DNA of 35,845 nt from an uncultured Eubacteriales bacterium (GCA_902765305.1 CACWZI010000017.1:1-35845), one strand, 5' to 3'. Counted from the first letter of the stretch, positions 23,948 to 32,594 are shown. Made by a program: numbers and translations. Notes: generated from the letters alone by a model not told the origin.

Positions 23948-25006
23948 ATGAAAAAGCTGAAAAAGAGCACGGTCAACAACCTCATATCCTTTGGCATCGT
24001 CATCATCGCCTTTATCATCTGCCAGTCGATGATCGCCTCCGGCGCGATGAAGCGCTCGTTGAAGGGCCAGATGGTGCCCATCTGCGTGTATATCGTGATG
24101 GCGGTGTCGCTGAACCTGGTGGTGGGCATCTCCGGCGAGCTGAGCCTGGGTCATGCCGGATTTATGAGCGTCGGTGCGTTTTCCGGCATCATAGCCTCCG
24201 CCTGGCTGCGCGCAGCGCTGCACGTGGACAACGAAGTCCTGCGCCTTGTGCTGGCCATGATCGTCGGCGGCGTGTTCGCGGGCATTGCGGGTGTGCTGAT
24301 CGGCATTCCCGTGCTTCGGCTGCGGGGCGATTACCTGGCCATCGTGACGCTGGCCTTCGGCGAGATCATCCGCAACGTGTTGAACTGCCTGTATTTTTCG
24401 CTGGAAGAGGGACGGTTGCACGTCTCCTTCAACAATCCCAATATCCCGGGAACGATGCTGGTGAGCGGCCCACAGGGCGCGACCGGCGTGGACAAGATCG
24501 CCACCTTCCCGATGGGCTTTGCGCTGATTATCTTTTCACTGATCGTGGTTATGAACCTGATCAACAGCCGCTCGGGCCGGGCCATTATGGCCACCCGTGA
24601 CAACCGCATCGCGGCAGAGGCCATGGGCATCAACGTGACCAAGTACAAGATGATGGCCTTCGTCACCGCGGCGGTGCTGGCCGGCATGGCCGGCGCGCTG
24701 TACGGCATGAATTTCTCCACCGTGGCCGCCTCCAAGTTCAAGTTCGACACGTCGATACTGGTGCTGGTGTTCGTGGTGTTGGGCGGCATTGGCAACATCT
24801 GGGGTTCCATCATCGCGGCGACGCTGCTGACGGTGCTGCCGGAGCTGCTGAGGGCCTTTGCCGACTACCGCATGCTGGTGTACGCCATCGTGCTGATCCT
24901 GGTGATGCTGGTCACCAACAACCCGATGCTGCGCTCCCTGTTCGGCCAGCTGGCGCGGCGCAAGGGCCGCGACGACCAGGTACAGGTGGGAGGTGCTGAA
25001 GAATGA
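23948..25006 (+). CDS. livM: Branched-chain amino acid ABC transporter permease LivM
   Basis: The 352-residue permease contains LVVGISGELSLGHAGFMSVGAFSG (LivM signature), RLRGDYLAIVTLAFGEIIR, ATRDNRIAAEAMGINVTKYKMMAF (EAA loop) and GGIGNIWGSIIAATLLTVLPELL. It pairs with LivH. The ATG at 23948 is preferred over an in-frame GTG at 23939 because the GGTGAGGGG ribosome site lies 1-8 nt before it. Its TGA overlaps the livG ATG (ATGA). Confidence 0.95.
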   Translation: MKKLKKSTVNNLISFGIVIIAFIICQSMIASGAMKRSLKGQMVPICVYIVMAVSLNLVVGISGELSLGHAGFMSVGAFSGIIASAWLRAALHVDNEVLRLVLAMIVGGVFAGIAGVLIGIPVLRLRGDYLAIVTLAFGEIIRNVLNCLYFSLEEGRLHVSFNNPNIPGTMLVSGPQGATGVDKIATFPMGFALIIFSLIVVMNLINSRSGRAIMATRDNRIAAEAMGINVTKYKMMAFVTAAVLAGMAGALYGMNFSTVAASKFKFDTSILVLVFVVLGGIGNIWGSIIAATLLTVLPELLRAFADYRMLVYAIVLILVMLVTNNPMLRSLFGQLARRKGRDDQVQVGGAEE

Positions 25007-25866
25007 CACAGACCGAGGGCAAGAAGCGGCTGCTGGACACCAAGATGGTGCCGGCGCCAAGCCAAGGCATCATTCCGGAGCGCGACCTGTTGTCCACGCC
25101 GGTGCTGGAGGCGCGCCACCTGGGCATAGAGTTCGGCGGCCTGAAGGCCGTGGAGGACTTCAACCTGATCATCGGCAAGACCGAGATCGCCGGGCTGATC
25201 GGCCCCAACGGCGCGGGCAAGACCACCGTGTTCAACCTGCTGACGAAGGTCTACCAGCCCACGATGGGCACGGTGCTGCTCAACGGCAAGGACACCGCGG
25301 GCATGAACACCGTCCAGGCCAACAAGCTGGGCATCGCCCGCACGTTCCAGAACATCCGCCTGTTCGACAACATGACAGTGGAGGACAACGTGCGCATCGG
25401 CCTGCACAACCAGGTCAAATACGGCATGTTCACCGGCATACTGCGCCTGCCCGGCTATTGGAAGGGCGAGCGCAGGCAGCACGAAAAGGCGCTGGAGCTG
25501 CTTTCGATCTTCGACATGCAGGACTTGGCGGGCGTGCGGGCCGGTTCGCTGCCCTACGGCGCACAGAGGCGCCTTGAAATCGTCCGGGCGCTGGCCACGA
25601 ATCCCTCGCTGCTGCTGCTGGACGAGCCTGCGGCGGGCATGAACCCCCACGAGACGGAGGAGCTGATGCACAACATCATCAAGATCCGCGACCAGTTCAA
25701 GATCGCCGTCATGCTGATCGAGCACGACATGAACCTGGTCATGGGCATCTGCGAGGGCATCTGCGTGCTGAACTACGGCCGCATCATCGCCAAGGGCACC
25801 GCCGACGAGATCCAGGCCAACCCGACCGTCATCGAGGCCTACCTGGGCAAGAAGAAGGAGGGCTGA
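25003..25866 (+). CDS. livG: Branched-chain amino acid ABC transporter ATPase LivG
   Basis: The 287-residue ATPase drives the importer. Visible are Walker A GPNGAGKTT, the family insert TFQNIRLFDNMTVEDNV, a degenerate signature LPYGAQRRLEIVRAL, Walker B LLLLDEPAAGMN and H-loop IEHDM, as in LivG. The first ~35 residues (MTQTEGKKRLLDTKMVPAPS onward) are an extension before VLEARHLGIEFGG, the usual start. The gene overlaps livM by 4 nt and is followed by livF after 3 nt. Confidence 0.95.
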   Translation: MTQTEGKKRLLDTKMVPAPSQGIIPERDLLSTPVLEARHLGIEFGGLKAVEDFNLIIGKTEIAGLIGPNGAGKTTVFNLLTKVYQPTMGTVLLNGKDTAGMNTVQANKLGIARTFQNIRLFDNMTVEDNVRIGLHNQVKYGMFTGILRLPGYWKGERRQHEKALELLSIFDMQDLAGVRAGSLPYGAQRRLEIVRALATNPSLLLLDEPAAGMNPHETEELMHNIIKIRDQFKIAVMLIEHDMNLVMGICEGICVLNYGRIIAKGTADEIQANPTVIEAYLGKKKEG

Positions 25867-25869
25867 GGC

Positions 25870-26598
25870 ATGAGCGAAGCAAGCAAGAGCAAGAGTTTGC
25901 TGCGGGTGGACGACATCCACGTCTACTATGGCAGCATCCACGCCATCAAGGGCATCTCCTTTGAGGTCAACGAGGGGGAGATCGTCACGCTGATCGGCGC
26001 GAACGGCGCGGGCAAGTCCACCACGCTGAACACGGTCTCCGGCCTGCTCAAGCCCCGCAGCGGTTTGATCAGCTTCGAGGGCAAGGGCATCGTGGGCATC
26101 GGGGCCAGCCGTATCGTCGGCCTGGGCATGGCGCTTTGCCCCGAGGGGCGGCGCGTGTTCCAGCAGATGACCGTGCGGGAAAACCTGGAAATGGGCGGCT
26201 ATTCCCGCCCGAACGACGAGATTCCCGCGTCCCTTGAGGACGTGTTCAAGCGCTTTCCCCGGCTGAAGGAGCGCGAAAAGCAGATCGCGGGCACGCTCTC
26301 CGGCGGCGAGCAGCAGATGCTTGCCATGGGCCGGGCGCTGATGAGCAAGCCCAAGCTGCTGATGCTGGACGAGCCCTCCATGGGCCTGGCGCCGATACTG
26401 GTGGAGCAGATATTTGACATCATCAAGGAGCTGCACGCCGCGGGCACGACCATACTGCTGGTGGAGCAGAACGCCCAGATGGCCCTTTCCATCGCGGACC
26501 GCGCCTACGTGCTGGGCACCGGCAAGATCACCATCTCCGGCCCCGCCGCCGAGGTGCTGGCCGACGATCGCGTGCGCGAGGCGTACCTGGGCGGCTGA
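25870..26598 (+). CDS. livF: Branched-chain amino acid ABC transporter ATPase LivF
   Basis: The 242-residue second ATPase has Walker A GANGAGKST, the LivF pattern GMALCPEGRRVFQQMTVRENL, signature LSGGEQQMLAMGRAL, Walker B LLMLDEPSMGLAP and LLVEQNA. It forms the nucleotide-binding heterodimer with LivG. RBS is GGAGGG at the end of livG. DUF2284 starts 2 nt after its stop. Confidence 0.96.
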   Translation: MSEASKSKSLLRVDDIHVYYGSIHAIKGISFEVNEGEIVTLIGANGAGKSTTLNTVSGLLKPRSGLISFEGKGIVGIGASRIVGLGMALCPEGRRVFQQMTVRENLEMGGYSRPNDEIPASLEDVFKRFPRLKEREKQIAGTLSGGEQQMLAMGRALMSKPKLLMLDEPSMGLAPILVEQIFDIIKELHAAGTTILLVEQNAQMALSIADRAYVLGTGKITISGPAAEVLADDRVREAYLGG

Positions 26599-26600
26599 TC

Positions 26601-27134
26601 ATGGACAGACAGAAGCTGGAGGCGCAGCTGGCGGAGCTGCCGCTGTACGAATACGCCTTTATCAAAACGGACGAGCTGCTCTTCTCCGAACGGGTCCGCT
26701 ATATCTGCCAGACGGAATGCCCGATGTACAACACCACCTGGGCCTGTCCGCCGGCGGTGGGCACGGTGGAAGCCTGTCAAAAGCGGGTGATGGCCTTTGA
26801 GGAGGGCCTGCTGATCGCCACGATCACCGAGGTCAGCGACATCGCCAACATCGAAGAGACCCTGGCGACCCGCTCCGACCACGAGGAGATCACCCGGCAG
26901 GTGCTTGCGATGGTGCGTGAGCAGGCATCACAGACGCTGACGCTGTCCACAGAGGCCTGCGCCCACTGCGCCCACTGTACCTGGCCCGACGCTCCCTGTC
27001 GCTTTCCGGACCGCATGTTCCCCTGCGTGGAGAGCCACGGCATACTGGTCACCGACCTGGCGGAGAAGCACGGCATAGAGTTCCTGGCCCAAGGGAATGT
27101 CGTCACCTGGTTTTCGTTGATACTGTATAAATAA
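26601..27134 (+). CDS. DUF2284 predicted metal-binding protein
   Basis: The 177-residue protein has the DUF2284 layout of clustered cysteines: ICQTECPMYNTTWACPPAVG (C57, C61, C70 region) and CAHCAHCTWPDAPCRFPDRMFPC (about 134-156), a likely metal or Fe-S site. Family function is not established. It follows livF with a 2-nt gap, suggesting translation from the same transcript. It could be linked to the transport or processing of the imported compound, which is inference. It ends at a strong terminator. Confidence 0.85.
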   Translation: MDRQKLEAQLAELPLYEYAFIKTDELLFSERVRYICQTECPMYNTTWACPPAVGTVEACQKRVMAFEEGLLIATITEVSDIANIEETLATRSDHEEITRQVLAMVREQASQTLTLSTEACAHCAHCTWPDAPCRFPDRMFPCVESHGILVTDLAEKHGIEFLAQGNVVTWFSLILYK

Positions 27135-27179
27135 AAAATGCCCTGGCTGCATTTCAGGAATTGCAGCCAGGGCATTTTT
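27134..27179. terminator. Bidirectional terminator after the liv operon
   Basis: A perfect 18-bp inverted repeat (AAAAATGCCCTGGCTGCA at 27134-27151 with 27162-27179, 10-nt loop) gives T-runs on both strands between the convergent DUF2284 and PreA-like genes. Confidence 0.92.
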
Positions 27180-27188
27180 ATCGGGCGC

Positions 27189-28694
27189 TCAGCGCTTCGG
27201 CAACACGCGCTTTCCGCTTGAGACGATGGCGCCCTCGGGACAGACCAGCGCGCAGAGGTGGCAGCCCACGCAGCGCTTGCCGTTGAGCACGGGCATGCGC
27301 TGATCGTTCAGGCGAATGGCCTGGTGGCCGCCGTCGGCGCAGGAGATCTCGCAGCGCCCGCAGCCGATGCACTTTTCCCGGATGAACCTGGGAAACAGCA
27401 CGGTGTCCCGTTCCAGGGCGTCCGTGTTTGCGCCCAGCGCGTTCAGCCCCAGGCCGACGACCTGGTCGACGCTGTCAAAGCCCTTTTCCGCAAGGTAGAG
27501 GTTCAGGCCCTCCTTTAGATCGTCGATGATCCGGTATCCGTATTGCATCACGGCGGTGGCCACCTGGATGGAGCGGCTGCCCAGCAGCAGGAATTCCAGG
27601 GCGTCCTGCCAGGTTTCCACGCCGCCTATGCCGGAGATGTGCATGCCCGCCAGCGCCGGATTTGCGGCCAGCTCCGAGACGAACCGCAGGGCGATGGGCT
27701 TTACCGCGTTGCCGCTGTAGCCGCCCACGGCGCTCTGGCCGTGGATCGAAGGCGAGGATATGAAGGTGTGAATGTTCAGCTGCATCACGGATTTGATGGT
27801 GTTGATGGCGGCGATGCCATCCGCGCCGCCGCGCCTGGCCGCCTTGGCGGCGGGACTCATGCTGGCGACGTTGGGCGTCAGCTTCGCCAGCACCGGGATG
27901 CCGCAGGCGTGCTTGGCGGCGGCGGTAAAGCGCTCCACCAGCTCCGGCACCTGGCCGATATCTGAACCCAGCCCCCCCTCGGCCATGTTGGGGCAAGAGA
28001 AATTCAATTCGATGGCGTCAGCCCCGTTTGCCTCGCATTGCCGGGCCAGCTCGCCCCATTCCGCCTCGTCCCGTCCCATGATGGAGGCGAGTATGAATTT
28101 GGAGGGGTATTCGACCTTCAGCCGGCGAAAGATTTCCATGTTCTCGGCGACGCTGTGGTCGGAGAGCTGCTCGATGTTTTTGAAGCCCACGATGCTGCCG
28201 TCAGCGCCGGTGACCGCGGAAAAGCGGGGCGAGGCCTCGTGGATATCCAGCGAGCAGATGGTCTTGAAGCAGGCGCCCGCCCAGCCCGCTTCGAAGGCGC
28301 GGGCGCACATGTCATAGGTGCTGGCGACCACGGAGGAGGCCAACAGGAAGGGGTTCTCCAGCGGTATGCCGCACAGTTCGTTGCGAAGTCGATGCTCATC
28401 GCTGGGGATAGGGGTCTCCACCTCGGGCTTCACCTGCCAGTACAGGCGATTGATCAGGCCGCGGATGGGCACCTGGCCCGATCTCACGCAGGCGCGTTCG
28501 CAGGGGGCCGTACAGTCTGTACAGGGATTGTCCTGCGGCAGCCTGGAGACCGCGCCCTGCTCGTTGCGCAACCATATGCTGCGCAATAGGCTCGAGGGAT
28601 CGAGCTTCGCGCAGGCCGAATCGCAAGGCGCGTTTCCGCATAGCAGGCAATGGATCATGTCCAGCCTGCGAATCATCGGTTCATTCCGGATCAC
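27189..28694 (-). CDS. PreA-type dihydropyrimidine dehydrogenase-like Fe-S flavoprotein
   Basis: The 501-residue protein has three parts. An N-terminal Fe-S segment carries eight cysteines (C16, C19, C24, C28 and C58, C61, C65, C69). A dihydroorotate dehydrogenase-like FMN barrel follows (about 105-425) with CGIPLENPFLLAS, ELNFSCPNMAEGG and GGYSG. The C-terminus is a 2x[4Fe-4S] ferredoxin with CIGCGRCEISC and CVGCHLCALVC. In DPD-type enzymes the N-terminal cysteines belong to the FAD/NADPH subunit (PreT); here they are attached to the FMN part and the FAD/NADPH domains are absent. The likely role is redox chemistry on a pyrimidine or related ring, with an external electron donor. Start is GTG with GAGGTGA upstream. 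Confidence 0.88.
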   Translation of the reverse strand: MIRNEPMIRRLDMIHCLLCGNAPCDSACAKLDPSSLLRSIWLRNEQGAVSRLPQDNPCTDCTAPCERACVRSGQVPIRGLINRLYWQVKPEVETPIPSDEHRLRNELCGIPLENPFLLASSVVASTYDMCARAFEAGWAGACFKTICSLDIHEASPRFSAVTGADGSIVGFKNIEQLSDHSVAENMEIFRRLKVEYPSKFILASIMGRDEAEWGELARQCEANGADAIELNFSCPNMAEGGLGSDIGQVPELVERFTAAAKHACGIPVLAKLTPNVASMSPAAKAARRGGADGIAAINTIKSVMQLNIHTFISSPSIHGQSAVGGYSGNAVKPIALRFVSELAANPALAGMHISGIGGVETWQDALEFLLLGSRSIQVATAVMQYGYRIIDDLKEGLNLYLAEKGFDSVDQVVGLGLNALGANTDALERDTVLFPRFIREKCIGCGRCEISCADGGHQAIRLNDQRMPVLNGKRCVGCHLCALVCPEGAIVSSGKRVLPKR

Positions 28695-28814
28695 GCCGAA
28701 TCACCTCTTCTCTATATTGATACTCATTTCTGTTTTTTCAAAGGATGGCGCATACGCTTTGAAGATGCACCTACTTTATCACGGAGTTCGCACAAAAAGG
28801 TCACAAGAGTTTAC

Positions 28815-28844
28815 AAAAATGAGAATCGAGTATTCGATTCTCAT
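28815..28844 (-). terminator. Terminator after the 118-residue membrane protein gene
   Basis: A perfect 11-bp inverted repeat ATGAGAATCGA (28819-28829) with its mate (28834-28844), loop GTAT, followed on minus by five T. It is also a near-perfect 26-bp dyad and could double as an operator for the PreA-like gene downstream. Confidence 0.7.
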
Positions 28845-28869
28845 AACGATTATATGAATAAATGATTAA

Positions 28870-29226
28870 CTATTCGATGGGCGCATTTTCTTCGGGCGCT
28901 GCCTGCGTTTCTTCCGCTTCTGCCTCCGCTTCCTCCGCGTCTTCCAGCTCATCCTCCGGAACCTCGGTGATCTCCAGGTCATAGCCCACGGTGTGCATGG
29001 AGATGTCATGGACGTCCTCCACCAGCGAGCCGAGGCCGATGAACAGGCTTCCGTTCACGACGCCGATGCAAATGCCCAGCAGCGACCACCAGAAGTTGGT
29101 GAATTCCAATCCATAGTGAATGAACAGGTAGGGAAAGGGAATGAGCAACACGCCGATGACCATCAGCATGATGGAAAGGGGATAGCGCTTGCGGGCAAGC
29201 TCAGCGAGTATGGCCTTGTACCTCAT
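28870..29226 (-). CDS. Small two-helix membrane protein with acidic tail
   Basis: The 118-residue protein is of unrecognised family. TM helices lie at about 16-38 (PLSIMLMVIGVLLIPFPYLF) and 45-68; a cytoplasmic acidic tail (88-118) is almost all Glu/Ala/Asp. The basic N-terminus predicts both ends inside. It has AAGGAGG 7 nt upstream of ATG, lies 33 bp after cobC and is the last gene of the minus-strand cob run. Confidence 0.6.
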   Translation of the reverse strand: MRYKAILAELARKRYPLSIMLMVIGVLLIPFPYLFIHYGLEFTNFWWSLLGICIGVVNGSLFIGLGSLVEDVHDISMHTVGYDLEITEVPEDELEDAEEAEAEAEETQAAPEENAPIE

Positions 29227-29259
29227 GTTGGAAACCTCCTTGATGTGAATGCAATATTA

Positions 29260-29835
29260 TTAAATCGGTTCAAACCGAATGGGCAGACCGTGGTCGAACA
29301 GCACGCGCCAGCCCTTGCAGGCGGCGGGCTGCCATTCGTAAAAGCCGCGCGCTTCCAAAGGAAACCAGCCCTCCATCAGATTGACGATGACGCCGCCGTG
29401 ACAGACGACGAGCGCCGTCTTCCATTGCATTTCAAGCAGCTCATTGCCGCCTGAACGCACCCTCTGCCGGAACGCGCCCGTGGATTCACCGCCAGGGCAG
29501 GGGACGATGCCGCCCGTGTCGTTGATCCAGCGCTGGTAATCGGGGTCGTGCCTGAGCGTCTCGTAGCCCAGCATTTCAAAGCGACCGAAGTCCATCTCTG
29601 AAAATGCCGGCATAACGCGGTCGGCTTTGTGACCGGTCAATATTTCCAACGTCTCGTCGGCCCGGACCATGCCGCTGGTGACATAGAGCTCGCAGGCGGG
29701 CAGGGGGCGTTGGACTGCGATCTCACGGGCCAACGCCCTCCCGTCATCCGACAGGGGAAGGTCGGTGCTGCCGCAGTAGATGCGCCTCTCGTTGGCCTCG
29801 GTCATGCCGTGGCGCAGCAGGACCAGCACCCTCAT
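29260..29835 (-). CDS. cobC: Histidine phosphatase family protein (alpha-ribazole phosphatase-type)
   Basis: The 191-residue histidine phosphatase has LLRHGMTEANERRIYCG at the N-terminus (RHG catalytic motif, His9), the acid site in AFSEMDFGRFE and the second catalytic His in VVCHGGVIVNL. In cobalamin synthesis CobC removes the phosphate of alpha-ribazole phosphate or of adenosylcobalamin phosphate. The family is broad, but cobS, cobT and cobU neighbours support this role. ATG at 29835 overlaps the previous stop (ATGA). The longer open frame to 30126 is not used. Confidence 0.82.
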   Translation of the reverse strand: MRVLVLLRHGMTEANERRIYCGSTDLPLSDDGRALAREIAVQRPLPACELYVTSGMVRADETLEILTGHKADRVMPAFSEMDFGRFEMLGYETLRHDPDYQRWINDTGGIVPCPGGESTGAFRQRVRSGGNELLEMQWKTALVVCHGGVIVNLMEGWFPLEARGFYEWQPAACKGWRVLFDHGLPIRFEPI

Positions 29836-30212
29836 TTGACGCGCTGCGGGATGCCGCAGAACAGCCGCCAAACCTCGTCCGACGCCTTGGCCAGCTTCAG
29901 GTTCATCCGGCCGCAGGCCTCCCGCCAGGCGCGAAGTGTCGGATCCATGGGCACCACGCCGCCGGAGACGTCGTTGGCGATGAAGATCACATCCTTGTAC
30001 AGACCGGGGTCTGTTCCGAGGGCATCCGCAGGCTCGAAACCGGACCGGACGCGGTTCAGGGCGAAGCGGTCGATGTAGGCGATGCAGCGCCGGGAGAAAT
30101 CCAGGGCGCCGGTGTCTTCGGTGCAAACCTGGATCTCGTCCTCAGCCAGTTGGAAGCGCTGCCGGGCGAAGTCCAGCTTGCCCTGGTAGCTGCCGCCGAT
30201 GATCAGGATCAT
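29832..30212 (-). CDS. Short CobU-like protein with atypical P-loop
   Basis: The 126-residue protein has ILIIGGSYQGKLDFA at the start, a P-loop GGSYQGK in which the following Ser/Thr is Leu, and the C-terminal half of CobU: FIANDVSGGVVPMDPTLRAWREACGRMNLKLAKASDEVW and GIPQRVK (shown in parts). The guanylyl-accepting His region found in CobU after residue ~45 is missing, so it is about 50 residues shorter than normal CobU (~180). It may be a kinase-only or regulatory subunit working with the longer CobU-like protein. It overlaps cobC by 4 nt and lies 17 nt after cobS. Confidence 0.7.
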   Translation of the reverse strand: MILIIGGSYQGKLDFARQRFQLAEDEIQVCTEDTGALDFSRRCIAYIDRFALNRVRSGFEPADALGTDPGLYKDVIFIANDVSGGVVPMDPTLRAWREACGRMNLKLAKASDEVWRLFCGIPQRVK

Positions 30213-30229
30213 ACAAAGCCTCCTTCAAA

Positions 30230-30970
30230 CTACAGGCGCAGGTTGGCCAGCGCCATCAGCGCCGCGCACTCCGAGACGGTCAGGGCGAAGCCGGCCACGT
30301 CGCCGGATACGCCCTTCAGCGTCCGATAGCCCCAGAGCATCGCCAGCGCGTAGGCCAGCGTCTCTACGGCCAGTGCGATCACAGGCTTTCCCAGCCAGAT
30401 CCAACCGGCGGCCATGGCGATGGCCCACATGGCGACGACGGCGAGGCGCTGGCCACCCTTGCCCTCGGTCCTGGCGTACTCGCTGTGGCCGATGGGCGTC
30501 AGCGTCAATACACAGAAGGCCGAGCCGCAGCGGGAGATCACCGGGATCAGCAGCAGCGTTCGAAGCCGGTCCGCGGTGAGCGCCGAAGCGGAGGCGTAGC
30601 TGAACAGCATCAAAAGCCCCAGCCCCACCACGGCGAAGGCTCCGGTGTGCACGTCCTTGAGGATGCGCAGCCGCTGCTCCAGGGGTCGCCAGGAGAGTAT
30701 GGCGTCGCAGGTGTCCATGTAGCCGTCCAGGTGGATGAAGCCGGTCAGCAGCCAGGGCAGCGCGGCGGTCGCCGCCGCAAAGAGGGGGGCGACCAGCCAC
30801 ATCGACGCCAGCGTGGAAAGCGCGGCCCACAGCAGTCCCAGCAGCGCGCCGACGATGGGCAGGCACACCAGCATCAGGTCCCGGGCATCCTCGTCCCAGG
30901 GGCGCCAGGGGCAGGGCAGGGCGGTGAACATGCTGTAGCACATGCAAAAGGCATTCCATAATCGCTTCAT
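30230..30970 (-). CDS. cobS: Adenosylcobinamide-GDP ribazoletransferase
   Basis: The 246-residue membrane enzyme joins AdoCbi-GDP and alpha-ribazole(-P) at the end of cobalamin assembly. The family signature HLDGYMDTCDAILSWR plus EQRLRILKDVHTGAFAVVG (shown in parts) is intact, and there are about six hydrophobic segments. ATG at 30970 overlaps the cobU-type stop by 4 nt (ATGA). Length is normal. Confidence 0.94.
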   Translation of the reverse strand: MKRLWNAFCMCYSMFTALPCPWRPWDEDARDLMLVCLPIVGALLGLLWAALSTLASMWLVAPLFAAATAALPWLLTGFIHLDGYMDTCDAILSWRPLEQRLRILKDVHTGAFAVVGLGLLMLFSYASASALTADRLRTLLLIPVISRCGSAFCVLTLTPIGHSEYARTEGKGGQRLAVVAMWAIAMAAGWIWLGKPVIALAVETLAYALAMLWGYRTLKGVSGDVAGFALTVSECAALMALANLRL

Positions 30971-31497
30971 ACCGGCAGGACTCCCTTGTGGACGATGAAT
31001 TGCCCGGCGACCACCTCGATCACGTTGTCACAGCAGGCGGCCATGCGGCGGTCGATGGCGGCGAGCCCCCTTCGATAGGCTTCCGTCAGGTCGTCGTACA
31101 GCAGGGCGTCGGAGAAGATGAAGTCGGACACCAGCACCGTGTTCGGGGCCCGGCGGACAAAGGCCTCCAGCGCGTCGGCGACGCGCCGGGCGGCGTCCAT
31201 GTCGACGCCCTCTGGCGCAAACATCTCGTTGGAGAGCAGCGCCGTCACGCTGTCCAGCAGGAACGCCCCGTTGGGGTCGGCGTCATCGAGGCAGCGCAGT
31301 ATGTCCCGCCCGCACTCCAGCGTCTCGAAGCCCCAGCCCGCCCGCTCCTCGCGGTGGCGGCGGATGCGGGCCAGGTCCTCCTCGTCGTGGGGGATCATCG
31401 TGGCCAGATAGTAAAGGGGCGTACCGCAGGCCTTAGCCGCCCTCTGGGCGTAGAAGGACTTGCCGTTCTTGCAGCCGCCGGAGATGTAGGTGCTCAT
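30967..31497 (-). CDS. cobU: CobU-type adenosylcobinamide kinase/guanylyltransferase
   Basis: The 176-residue protein has P-loop SGGCKNGKS (6-14), TMIPHDEEDLARIRRHREERAGW with the guanylylated His (about residue 49), and FLLDSVTALLSNEM, as in CobU. The C-terminal part diverges: the canonical NEVG-x-G-I-V-P and R-x-x-x-D-x-x-G-x-x-N-Q segments are not recognisable (instead VSDFIFSDALLYDDLTEAYR). A second, shorter CobU-like protein two genes downstream keeps those segments. ATG at 31497 is preferred over GTG at 31500; it overlaps cobT's stop by 1 nt. Confidence 0.8.
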   Translation of the reverse strand: MSTYISGGCKNGKSFYAQRAAKACGTPLYYLATMIPHDEEDLARIRRHREERAGWGFETLECGRDILRCLDDADPNGAFLLDSVTALLSNEMFAPEGVDMDAARRVADALEAFVRRAPNTVLVSDFIFSDALLYDDLTEAYRRGLAAIDRRMAACCDNVIEVVAGQFIVHKGVLPV

Positions 31498-32594
31498 CAC
31501 GCCTCTCCCAGGAAGGTCTTGTTGCCGCGGATCTCTGAAAGATACCCGTCGTCGATGGCGGCTTCCTCGAAGGTGGCCATGTTGCGGATCACGCTCTGGG
31601 ACGCGGCTACCAGCTCGAAGGCGATGGGGCAGCCGCTGCCCTCACCCAGGCGCATGTTCATCAGCAGCATCGGCTCCAGGCCCATGGCCTCCATGGCCAG
31701 GCGATAGCCCTTCTCCGCCGAGGCGTGGGAGGGGATCATGTACGCGGCGGCCAGCGGGTTCAGCCTGTAGGCGCACAGCGCGGCCACGGCGCTGATGAAG
31801 CCGTCGATGACCACCGGCAGGCGCACGGCCGCCGCGCCGAGGAACGCGCCGCACATGGCCGCCAGGTCGAAGCCGCCCACCTTCATCAGTACGTCCACCG
31901 GGTCCGAGGGGTCGGGCTGCCAGCGTGCGATGGCCGCGTCGATCAGTGCGATCTTCCGGGCGTAGGCCGCGTCGTTGATGCCCGCGCCCCGGCTGACGGT
32001 CTGCTTCGCGGGCAGGCCCAGCAGCGTGGACAGCACGGCGCTGGAGGTGGAGGTGTTGCCGATGCCCATCTCGCCGACGCCGATGATCTGGATGCCGTCG
32101 TCAGCGGCGCGGTGGGCCGCCTCGATGCCGATTTGCAGGGCGCGATCCGCCTGCTCCCGGCTCATGGCGTGTTCCCTTGCAAAATTGCGGGTGCCGTGGG
32201 CGATCTTCACGTCCCGAACGCCGGTCTGGTGGAAGTCGGCGTTGATGCCCACGTCCATCACGTCCAGCTCGGTGTGGAAGTGGCGGGCCAGCACGGCCAC
32301 GCCGGTCAGCCCCCGGGTGAAGTTGATGGTCTGGCTCAGCGTCACGCTCTGGGGGCAGCTGGCCACGCCCTCCTCGACGATACCGTTGTCCGACGCGAAG
32401 ATCAGCACGCGGCGGCGGTCCACCGGATTGTACAGCCTGCCTGTCATGCCGGCCAGCTTCACGGAGATGTCCTCCAGCTTGCCCAGGCTGTGGGGCGGCT
32501 TGGCCAGGCTCTCCTGGCGGGCCAGGGCCTGCGCCATGGCGTCGCGGTCGGGCTTGCGGATATTGTTCAGGGTTTCCTGAAGAAACTGTTCCAT
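31497..32594 (-). CDS. cobT: Nicotinate-nucleotide--dimethylbenzimidazole phosphoribosyltransferase
   Basis: The 365-residue enzyme makes alpha-ribazole phosphate from the lower-ligand base. It contains GVASCPQSVT, GEMGIGNTSTSSAVL, and RLGEGSGCPIAFEL near the C-terminus (catalytic Glu region), and PPHSLGKLEDISVKLAG near the start, the usual order. Its start lies inside the end of the NlpC/P60 gene (28-nt overlap), and cobU follows with a 1-nt overlap, so it opens a tightly coupled cob run. Confidence 0.96.
   Translation of the reverse strand: MEQFLQETLNNIRKPDRDAMAQALARQESLAKPPHSLGKLEDISVKLAGMTGRLYNPVDRRRVLIFASDNGIVEEGVASCPQSVTLSQTINFTRGLTGVAVLARHFHTELDVMDVGINADFHQTGVRDVKIAHGTRNFAREHAMSREQADRALQIGIEAAHRAADDGIQIIGVGEMGIGNTSTSSAVLSTLLGLPAKQTVSRGAGINDAAYARKIALIDAAIARWQPDPSDPVDVLMKVGGFDLAAMCGAFLGAAAVRLPVVIDGFISAVAALCAYRLNPLAAAYMIPSHASAEKGYRLAMEAMGLEPMLLMNMRLGEGSGCPIAFELVAASQSVIRNMATFEEAAIDDGYLSEIRGNKTFLGEA

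Noticed and set aside
29836-30126. Extended N-terminus for cobC
   Set aside because: The upstream part is an out-of-frame shadow of the short cobU-like gene; MRVLVLLRHG with ATGA overlap is the normal family start.
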